DNA from: Helianthus annuus
Lineage: Eukaryota; Streptophyta; Magnoliopsida; Asterales; Asteraceae
NCBI RefSeq assembly: GCF_002127325.2
Contig: NC_035441.2
Coordinates: 149,276,140 to 149,340,139, forward strand
Direction of reading: 5' to 3'
Length of the DNA: 64,000 nucleotides
Shown here: positions 37,861-46,999 of the stretch, piece by piece
How the letters are laid out: the number at the start of each line of letters is the position of its first letter
How positions within the stretch are numbered: position 1 is the stretch's first letter
Translations under genes and position numbers: made by a program
The notes under the pieces: generated by a model
The model's database searches: none
The model's input: the letters and a program-made list of their open reading frames with translations, nothing else
Told to the model about the DNA's origin: nothing

Positions 37861-38685
37861 GACAATGTTTCCTGTACTTTTGTATTTTTTCATTATTTTC
37901 ATGAATAATTATATTATGTTCTCCAATGATACATTATAGATAATATATAGTTATATATAACACGGGGCAAGAAAATCGATATATCGAATTTAGTTATATC
38001 TGTTACACATCCCAAAAACAAAATTACGATACCATCGTAACAGGACGTGACTGTTAAAGTTCTACTTAAGAAAACCAAATTTGTCCACCTAGGATAACCA
38101 GCAAAAGATAAAGCAATAAATCCTAAAAACATGGTCATAAAACATATTAACAAACTTCAAAATGTACTTTGTCACCTATCACACTTTTTTCTTCTACCAG
38201 CTCAAACCTCAATACTTTGTCCGCAGACATCCCCGTTTTATCCAGAATCTCATGCCAGTCCGTAACCATTACCAGATGGGTGTCATCAGCAGGTTGTCTA
38301 TCATCTGTCCTGACACGTAGGGGTACAAGAAACTTCACATGACCAAACGACAAGATTGCACAACCGTACCTATTTAGCTGGTTGTCTCTAACAAACTTCT
38401 TTGGTATCGTCTGTAAAAGTAAATCATTGATTTTATTATTCGTTCTTCATAACCGTTAGTTTAAGTAAAAGTTAAAGACAAAATTATAACGAAAATAACT
38501 TATAAAAAGCAAAGTTGTTATGTAAATACCAGGAAGTTTGTCTTTATCACATGATATTGAATCTGTTTCTTGTATGTGGGACGCCTTTTGTTGTGTCGGT
38601 GGTTACTACAGCTGCATTGATGTTCAGCCGTTACTTGCAGTCCTACCCCATTTTTGTTGAAAATGTTAACATTGAAGTTAAAATG

Positions 38686-38708
38686 TGTAACATTCCTAAA
38701 AAAATTAT

Positions 38709-38754
<46 letters not shown>

Positions 38755-40885
38755 TATGTTATTAAAAGGATGAATCATGGGCAAAATGGACCAATGGAAA
38801 TATGAGGTATTTTGGGCAAGCGTAGGAACCATTTAATAATTAAATTATAAAAAAATACATTATATTTGAACCTACTCCATTTTAATGAAACTTGGTTCAA
38901 AATGTAGATAAAATTATTCTAGTTCTAATGGCATACTCATTATTTTATAAAACGTCAAGTTTTAGAAGTTATAATGGCCAAATGAGTGAAGCAGTTAAAA
39001 TAATTATAATATATATATTAATTAAAATAATAAAATAACAATAAACTAAAATCTAAAATATAAGAATTGAATGGCCACGTGTAGGATAAGATCAGAGGGT
39101 TTCGTAACCTCTAAGTAAAATTCAAAGTATAAATAGAAACCATAGGGGACATTTCCATCTGTTCAGACCATTTTCTCTCTCTCGTCTCCCTCTCTTGCTT
39201 TAGTAATTCACCCCTAAATACTATAAAGCTTTGCCCTATTTTAAGTATTGTAGCCCCTGATCACTGATACCCTGTCCAAGTGACGTAGGGCCCCGTAACG
39301 TATGTCAAGGCTCTGCCTAAATTCGTTGGGGTTCTGTCTCGTGACGTAGGGATAAAGTGAAATTGGGTTACTATACTTAATGTGAGTGCACTATATATTT
39401 TATTAAATAATCCAGGAGTTATACCCAAGATATACCAACCCTCCTTAAAATATTTTAGACACCCCCAAATATCCTAAAACACCCCTGACACCCTACACTT
39501 CTTAAAATACACCACGTATGTGAAAACCAAGCCCGAAATACAATATATTATTAAAAATAATTAAAAAAAAAAGAAAATATAAGTTTAGGCGGGCCGCGAC
39601 AACCCTCACCCTTAGTTTACGCGGGCGGTTTAAAGGTTAACCTGATTCCTTTGAGTTTTTAAGTCTAGGCGGGCCGCGTAAGCTACCCGTTAAGTTCACG
39701 CGGGCCGCGTGAGATCAGATAGATGGCGCAGCCCGGTGCGGCCACGTGGCCAACACCCGGCATACCTATGTGCTGACCCAGCTAAGCTATACGCTGACCT
39801 GGAGTCAACGCGGGCCGCGTAGGCCCTGTACTTGTGTTACGCGGGCCGCAAGAGGAGCAGACTCAGCAACTATATAAGAAGGCCATCGGGTTTCATTCAG
39901 AATTCGTTCACAATCGATTTCTTTCTCTCAAATTCTGATATAAGCTTTATTAAGCGCGTATTATACCCCCCTAATTAGCGAAGCTCTGCCTCGTTGTAAG
40001 TATATAACCCCTGGATACGTATTAGATACTCTGCCCGATTGATCTAGGGTTCCGTAACGGCTGTCGAGGTTTTGCCTGACGTAGTCGTTGGAATGCCGTC
40101 TCGGGGAGGGTATTACTAATGTTAAAGTGGGTTATTATACTGACACGTGTGCATTGTTTATTTAATTAGATTATAACCAGGAAGTCACAAAGGAAAGACC
40201 TATAATAGCAAAGTGAGTAATCTCCTTTTTGTTAACAGTTTTTACAAAACCTTAAATATTTTTACAATGCAATTTAGCAGTGATTGAGTCTTTGTAATTC
40301 TTCAATTACTGCCGGTATTATGGGGTTTTGTATACATTACTTGATAACCTTCACAATTGGACAACGGGTTAGCCAATGTGTGATATGACCATAGCCACAG
40401 ATACGGTCGAGTGGCAAGTACTGAATGAGTAATTATGTAGATATAAACATTGTAATCGCTCTCAATACTGTTTAAATTGATAACATTTGTCTTGATTAAA
40501 CTGGGATTCACTCACCAGTATTTCTTGCTGATAAAATGTTTTTAAAACACGTTTCAGGTAACACAATGTGAAAGCCAATTAGAATAAAGCCAGCTCGAGA
40601 GTACTGACGGCTTGGAAAAATGTGGCTATAAAAGTTGCCTAAAAGACGATGTTTTAAATTCAATAAAATAAGGGTTATCCCTATAAACATGTTGTAACAA
40701 GAAACTTGGGTTTTACCCATGTGGTTATTAAAATAAAATATGGTGGTTTTACTCTGATAACATATTTCCTAACTACGGTCCTGATGAAATTTCCGCTGCC
40801 AAAATAATTAATTAATATTAATACCACCGCCACTAAGTTCGCAGCCGCCCGTTCCCGGGACAGATAGGGGACGGGGGTTGTGACA
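38686..40885 (+). mobile_element. Solo LTR of family R with AAATG target duplication
   Basis: Starts TGTAACATTCC and ends GGGTTGTGACA, flanked by AAATG at 38681-38685 and again at 40886-40890. It is full length (2200 bp) with no internal region, so it is the product of LTR-LTR recombination after insertion. It matches the R1 and R2 LTRs in opposite orientation. It contains a (TA)n at about 38713-38750, the palindrome array and TATA box, and the LTR end seen at R1 and R2 next to the primer site. It lies antisense to the B3 gene it splits. Confidence 0.93.
39588..39879 (+). promoter_or_regulatory. Solo LTR promoter: GCGGGCCGCG array, G-box and TATA
   Basis: Copies of (R)GCGGGCCGCG or close variants begin at about 39588, 39620, 39668, 39698, 39808 and 39839. 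A palindromic G-box GGCCACGTGGCC is at 39740-39751 and TATATAAG at 39871-39878. Downstream text is pyrimidine-rich, as expected of an LTR transcript leader. There are more intact motif copies here than in R2. Confidence 0.6.
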
Positions 40886-41721
40886 AAATGGTCTGCTGGG
40901 GTACTTCCCATCCATTGAAACAGCGACTGGCAGCCCTCCTCAATTTCATTCTCAAAGCAAAATGTGGTCCATCCTGAGCCCATAAAACCAGCAGCTAAAC
41001 CTTTTGGATTTTCCGGAGTGAAAACATAACACACATCAACCGTTGAACTTTGTTTAGGTCCGTGTACTTTTGCAAGTAAGTGATCAATCTTTAACTGCCT
41101 ATCTGACAACAACCACAGCAATCCATGCGGTAAATCCTACAATTTTGATACATTTCAGAAACATTATATTACATTTTACAAACAATCCAACATATATATT
41201 ATAACTTTATTTTCAAAAAAATAGATACTGACAGAATATAAAAACAAGATAGCAAACTTTAACCTTCTTATAATATGTTTCCTCCGAAGTACGTACCAAG
41301 CAATCATGCACATAATCTTTTCTGTTGCCATCCTTTCTAATTTCAAAACCCTCATCGCTCAGAACAGATACTTCAAATTTGGCTTCTTTCAGTTTTTTGA
41401 AACAAAGCTTGGCTATATTCTTATGTTTGTGACATTCAAGAAACTGTATCCATTGAGAACTGGGTATCTTTTTATTTCTATGACCCATGTTTTCTACACA
41501 AATCATATACTTAACCCCCAAGTAATCAACCAACTTTATCAATTGACAATCTCTCGGTATGTGGTTAGTTAATATCTTTGGTAACACCTATACATAGAAT
41601 TCATTTACTGACATTTAAGTGTATTCTATCAATATAAACACAATTCTAAGAATGTATCTTACCAATCCTTGTGTTACTTCCTTCATTCCACTGACATTTA
41701 GAATTATCATAAAATCCATCT

Positions 41722-42283
41722 GAAATTCAAAAACAACAAAAAAAAAAATCAAACAGTTTAACAAAAAATGAGTTTTATTTGAAAAGCATACTATGTAAGC
41801 CCTAAAATAACCTTTAACACTTTCTAGGACAAAGTCATATCTTTCTACTGCAACTCGGTCCCCACTACCAACTATATTACACTAAATTTCCAAAGATCCC
41901 TCTTTTTCCCAACTTGAAACATCAATTTTTTTAAACAGTCAACACTCTATTCACTTACAAATCAAATATATCAACACTATAAACCGATTGCAGAAGTTTT
42001 ACAGAAGAATTCCACAAGCAATCCGAAAATACACTTTCTATTATAATGCTTGAAATCACAAACAATCTCTATTTCAACATCACCACATTATGATTTTGAT
42101 GCATTTAATCGAAATCAAGAAACCCAAATCCAAATGTAAAACCAGGAAAGTAAAATACCGAAGATAACAAATGGTATTACTTGATAGAAATCTTCAAAAC
42201 TCTGATCGCCAATGATGGAGAAGAAAGTGAAGAGCTGCCTTGTGAGAAAGTTGTATTGGGATTGTTAATATTTGTTTATAAAA
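41722..42283 (-). promoter_or_regulatory. B3 gene promoter, 5' UTR exon and UTR intron
   Basis: On the minus strand TTTTATAAAC gives a TATA box at about 42276-42283, followed by a CT-rich leader. A GT donor lies at 42180/42179 after TTTCTATCAA, and an AG acceptor at 41721-41720 immediately before the ATG. No ATG was found in the leader exon, so the intron lies wholly in the 5' UTR. Confidence 0.5.
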
Positions 42284-42871
42284 CCCTGTTTAATTTATTT
42301 AATCAGGATTCTTAAAAAGAGTTATTTAACTAATCAATCCTTTTATATTTGATTTGTAATCACTCTTTTTTTGGAAGTAAACTTTTTGTTATTTATTAAG
42401 AAATTTTATAAATGTATATCTTTTCTTCTTAACTTTTAATAAATTAATAGATAAGATTTTATTAAACAAATTCTTTTTAATAGAATATAAGATGTATTTT
42501 GATCTCATTCACTAAAGAAAACCCGTTTGTTACACTTAGGTAAGAACAAGTTTTCTTTGGGCCAAATAAGACTGGTTTTAATGAAAGTTTGTGCATTGGT
42601 GACATATTGTTTTTACATTATGTAAATAGAACTGAGTTATTTACAGTTGTAGTACACTAAATATTTCATTTTTCAATTGAGTTGGTATATTGGGATTAAA
42701 TACTGAATTGGTGGAATTATATAGACAAAAACTTTTATCATTATAGTTATAATACTACCCACTGCATGTGATGTCAATTCATAAGTATAATGCGAATGTG
42801 AATTCATTAAATAATCTCACATCATATTTTACATATATATGTAGACAAAAAATTTTCTCATTATACTTATA

Positions 42872-43667
42872 AGGGGTAAGATCAAATAAAAAGTTTATTT
42901 TGCCTAAGTAGGATGATAAGGAATCTTAACCATTCATTTTTCAAATCAATGGTTAAGATTAAAATATAGGAGAAAGAATGAGTTCAAGGGTATCATGGGA
43001 AAATCCTATTTATGGACTTTCTCTCTCCACATGCAAGGCACATGCATATTCAACCCACATTTTTTAATTGTTCATAACTTTTTTATATGACATTATTTTT
43101 TCATAAAAATTTCACCGTAAAATCGAGCGTCTTTTTATCTTTAATTTGAGTACCATATTGCTATATAAAATATGAAGACTAAAAAAACCCACTAAAATGT
43201 GTTGTGTTTCTATGTTGTATAACATTTTTTTGTGCTGGATTTTTGTACTATATTTTTGTGCTAAATTTTTTGTGCTGAACTTTTTTTGTCTTAAATTTTT
43301 TTTCTCATTTTTTTGGGCTGGATTTTTTGTACTACATTTTTTTGTTGACTTTTTTCGTGCTATATTTTTTTGTACTAGATTTTTTTGTGCTATATTTTTT
43401 TGTACTACATTTTGTGTGCTATATTTTTTTGTACTACATTTTTTTGTGATAGATTTTTTTGTATTAGATTTTTTGTGCTAGATTTTTTTGTACTATATTT
43501 TTTTGTTGTATTTTAAAAAAACAAAAGGAGTGTCACATGTCACTTTCACTCTTATTTATAAGGACCAAAATGTCCTTCCTTCCTACTTATTAGGAGTGCC
43601 ACATGTCAGTATCACAATCCTTCTTAGGCTACTTAGGCAAAATCCACTTTTTAGTGGATCCTTCCCC
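42872..43667. mobile_element. Mutator-like non-autonomous element with 9-bp target duplication
   Basis: The ends form imperfect terminal inverted repeats of about 40 bp (AGGGGTAAGATCAAATAAAA... against GGGGAAGGATCCACTAAAAA..., both continuing into ATTTTGCCTAAGTAG). The flanks are ATACTTATA (42863-42871) and ATACTTGTA (43668-43676), a 9-bp duplication with one later change. No transposase frame. The interior is occupied by a T-rich minisatellite. Confidence 0.7.
43200..43510. repeat. T-rich minisatellite TTTTTTTGTGCTATA / TTTTTTTGTACTACAT
   Basis: About fifteen units of about 15-20 bp inside the Mutator-like element. The long Phe-rich frame through it is an artefact of the repeat. Confidence 0.85.
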
Positions 43668-43830
43668 ATACTTGTAATACTAACACATACTTTTTTTAAC
43701 ATTATTTTATAAAGATATGTAACTAAACACAAACAATTTAAATGATGTATTATAATTTATTTTTTAATATTTGATTTCGATGGTTATTAAACATAACATT
43801 GTGTTAACACGGATCCTACGACTAGTTTGT

Positions 43831-43831
<1 letters not shown>

Positions 43832-43909
<78 letters not shown>

Positions 43910-43921
43910 TGATGATGATGA
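43832..43921. repeat. (TAA)n then (GAT)n microsatellite
   Basis: About 76 bases of TAA followed by a short GAT run. The poly-Leu frame on the other strand is an artefact. Confidence 0.95.
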
Positions 43922-44644
43922 CCATGATGATAGTGTACCCACATTAATAAATGTTGTGGGCCTCCCGACGATAGGTGGCACACCTCAGTCTCAGATATGA
44001 GTCAAAACCGTGGCACGCCTCGTTTCATACATAAAGATAAAGGAAATCTTTTCCTTTCATCTTGGTACACATAGGTCGGGTTGTGCCGTTGTGGGCCTGT
44101 TGCTACGTTTTGAAAATAAAATACAGAAAGAAATTGGTTAAGAATCTTGAAAATTATTTTAATACACACGTGTGGAGCCGCCAGACAAATGTTTACTTAA
44201 CCACACCTTAGTTTTTAAAATCTTGCACTTTACACCCTCAATGTTTAGCTTTTCAATATTTTATCATCACAATCTTTATCAAGCTCATAATAATTAGATA
44301 ATTACTCTACGTGTATCTTTTGCCCGTTTTATTTGTCACGTCATAAAATGTCTGTTACATCACTGACATATTACTAGATCACTTGTTTCACTGGTTTTCA
44401 TTGTATGGTGTAATGGTTTTAGTGAGCACTCGAATCATTTTTCAATCATTATTTTTTATTTAAATAAGTAAGTTACATGTCACACATTGCGTCTATGTAA
44501 TGCATTTTTAAGTAACTCAAAGAGACAGATTAATTCTATAATATGAAACTATAGCGTATTATATTTGTAAACTCATGCATCATTTATGACAACCTTAAAT
44601 AAGACGAAAAAGGCTTTGATGGTATAATGCCTTTTTTTAAGTAA
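43922..44644. other. Stretch without a recognised gene
   Basis: Mixed AT-rich sequence; no coding frame, hairpin or repeat that I can name. Confidence 0.4.
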
Positions 44645-45640
44645 CTAGGGTTAAGACCCGCCCGCGTTGCGGCGCGGGTACATCGTAAACATTGAATAGA
44701 TTAGTCCAAACGTTATCTGATGCATTAACCATATGAAAACACACATTTCGACGTATCCAGTTGAACTCAGTGTAACCTGTATAATCATTGTGATTGGATT
44801 AAACGTAAAGTAAATGGAATTCATATCAAACAATCATAACATATTATATGTGACCCAACTTATACATAGAAAACGTAACGGGTATGAAGGAAAATATGCA
44901 TATGTAATTGAAAGGGATTAATTAGAGCTTTCGAAAAAAGGGGAGAAAAAGAAACCATAATTTGACTCCACTCAGTTCGAAACAAACTTTACGAAACGTA
45001 CATAAAATAAACATGAAAACATATTATATTTGACCTGAATTGTTTCTCAAAACAGTTTACGTCGAAACGTAGAACAACTTGAATTTATACGAAAACGTAC
45101 ATAGAAATATGCACGTAAAAATGGTTTCTTTAAACGAAAACGTATTATATTTGACCTGACTCATCTATAAAAAAAAAGTTTACGTCGGAATGTAGAAGAA
45201 ATCATATTTACACATACCCGTACATAAAATATGCACGTAAAAATTTGTTTTTAAGTAAAGGAAGTATAGGGGTAATCCGAAACAAAAAAATTAGTAAAAA
45301 TTTTAATAGGTTAAAAACGTTGGTAAAACAGTGCCAAGTAGCACCAATGTCACAACCACATCGACTCTCAACATCGTAAAAATAAAATAGATAAAATGGT
45401 AAAAATTACACTGAACGAAAAGCAGACTAAAATCGTTGAACCACACACACCCGTTACAGTGTCTTAATACGAAGAAATTAACCAGAAACGTAAAACATAG
45501 AAAATGATAACTTAGTCGATCTACGACCCGCCCGTTGCGGCGAACTTTTTAAAAGGGGAAAAATGGACGTGTTGCGACGGGTCTGTCAAATATGAAAAAC
45601 TAGAGCAAAAACGTTGAACCTCACATGCACGCTACGACAT
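44645..45640 (-). mobile_element. Helitron 3' end (minus strand) with ~125-bp internal repeats
   Basis: The minus strand ends in a GC-rich hairpin region (GCCGCAACGCGGGCGGG), then TCTTAACC and CTAG at 44645-44648 followed by T: the Helitron 3' signature. Rightward lie about three degenerate copies of a roughly 125-bp unit carrying CGTATTATATTTGACCTGA, GTTTACGTCG and ATGCACGTAAAAAT (about 44830-45250). A second, degenerate hairpin (GACCCGCCCGTTGCGGCG) is at 45527-45544. The 5' end was not located, so the right boundary is a guess. Confidence 0.45.
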
Positions 45641-46002
45641 GTTAACTCGCAAAATTTAGAACGAAACGTAAAACGAAAAACTTGTGAACGATAAAAAGTA
45701 TGGGGTACAAAAGTTGTAGATTATAAAGTGCTGTGTTAAAGTATAAAAGATGGAAAACTTTGGGTTAAAAGTAAAAAATGAAAAGTGGTTAAAATGTAAA
45801 ATATGAAATGTTTGGGTTAGAAGTGAAAAATCAAGATTTTTTTTGAAACACTCCCTAAACACAAGTTACAACTTATGATACACATATAACTTGATTATTA
45901 ATATATGGAATAATTTAAAGAGGTGGTTAGATGCATGAGGTTAAAATATAGCATACCATATACATAAACCCATAATTCAAACCATATGTATTATGTCGTT
46001 AA

Positions 46003-46830
46003 CAGGGGCGGAACTATAGTTCAAGGAGCCGTAGTACGGGTTACGGCTCAACCCCGTATTCGTAATGTTTTTTTTTCTTGTAGTATACAAAAGATTCCCC
46101 TAACCGAAAAAAAGGATACTTGATATTACTAAAAGTGTTATTGGATTTTAATAATCCTAATTTTCACTTGTTGCTAATAATAATGACAACTTATAAATTC
46201 CCTCCAACGATCCCAACTTGTAAGAATTTGGCCCCCGTTGATCTTTTTCTAACATAGATGCACTTGAATCTATTGAGGAGGCTAAATTCTTATATGTTAG
46301 AGAATGATCAATGGGGGCCAATCTTCTACAAGTTGGGATCGTTAGATGGAATTTTTAAAGTTGGTATTATTATATGTCAACAGGTGAAATTTAGGATCAT
46401 TAAAATCAAATAACCCTTACTAAAATCTCATTTTATTATAAGCCAAACATTTTTTACAACCTGAAAACTTGTAGAACAATTAAACCCGAATGATAAAATA
46501 AGCCCAAATTAGCAATAACAGAATTGATAGGACGCCCAATTGGTAAATAACAAAGTTTAGCCCAATTAGTGATAGAATTGAAAGCCGATAATTTGGAAAA
46601 CTAAACGTCGAAGAAACTAGCTTTGGTTTTACGGGTTGCAACCGCAACCGTTGAAAGATGTTTTTCTAAATTGAAGCTTGTCAAGACAGATTTAAGCAAT
46701 CGAATGGGCCCGGAATATTTGAACAATGCTATGGTTTGTGTTGTGCAGTCGAAAAAAAACTTTTGATAAAGTAAAAGACGACAATGTGATAGAACTATTT
46801 CAAGCTACGAAAAAAAAGAGGACGACAAAT
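46003..46830 (+). pseudogene. hAT transposon relic with dimerisation-domain fragment
   Basis: The left end reads CAGGGGCGGAACTATAG, a hAT-type terminus of the kind also seen at 51529. At 46623-46830 the frame VATATVERCFSKLKLVKTDL, then SNRMGPEYLNNAM, then (after a +1 shift) TFDKVKDDNVIELFQ is the C-terminal dimerisation region of hAT transposases related to the TTF/MYM-type zinc-finger proteins (usual text TATxERxFSxxKxxKTxLRxxM). The zinc finger and catalytic core are missing and no right TIR was found. A Mutator-type foldback element is nested in it. Confidence 0.65.
46135..46416. mobile_element. Foldback Mutator-type MITE, 282 bp, 9-bp target duplication
   Basis: Two arms of about 120 bp (about 46135-46250 and 46300-46416) are near reverse complements, starting GTGTTATTGGATTTTAAT and GGGTTATTTGATTTTAAT, around a short loop. 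The flanks are TTACTAAAA at 46126-46134 and at 46417-46425, identical 9-mers. No coding capacity. Confidence 0.85.
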
Positions 46831-46999
46831 CTATTAGGTATTTGTTTTATTTTATTTATTATTGTTTTTTAATTATGTATTACTGCATGGTAAAACAAAT
46901 CTAGAATACCTTTAAATTAATGGAAAAGACATTATATAAATGTTGATAAATTCTAAACACTTAACACATCATGTGATACAACAATACATGTTATTGTTG

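Larger units (their letters stand above)
38147..41719 (-). pseudogene. Three-B3-domain transcription factor gene split by a solo LTR
   Basis: B3 domains are plant DNA-binding pseudobarrels; multi-B3 proteins are typical of the REM group. Coding exons on the minus strand are 41719-41663, 41587-41264, 41136-38530 (containing the LTR) and 38410-38147. All intron boundaries are GT-AG and phase 0. Without the 2200-bp LTR and one copy of its target duplication the frame would be 348 codons. B3-1 is at about residues 15-110 (LPKILTNHIPRDC; FEVSVLSDEGFEI), B3-2 at about 129-235 (GSGWTTFCFENEIEEG; FNVNIFNKNG) and B3-3 at about 250-347 (IPKKFVRDNQL; DWHEILDKTGMSADKVLRFE). The LTR interrupts codon 212, inside B3-2. 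No other stop or frameshift is seen, so the insertion is probably the first and recent damage. The start ATG directly follows the acceptor of a 5' UTR intron. Confidence 0.65.

Noticed and set aside
38714..38751. Frames with Ile-Tyr repeats across (TA)n tracts here and at 57172-57200 and 58593-58636
   Set aside because: They are translations of dinucleotide repeats, not proteins.
40681..40885. C-terminal part of the 146-residue ORF spanning B3 exon and LTR
   Set aside because: The last 68 residues are read-through into the solo LTR.
43197..43481. 94-residue Phe-rich membrane-like ORF
   Set aside because: Entirely within the T-rich minisatellite; composition explains it.
43832..43921. Poly-Leu frame on the minus strand
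   Set aside because: Product of the (TAA)n microsatellite.
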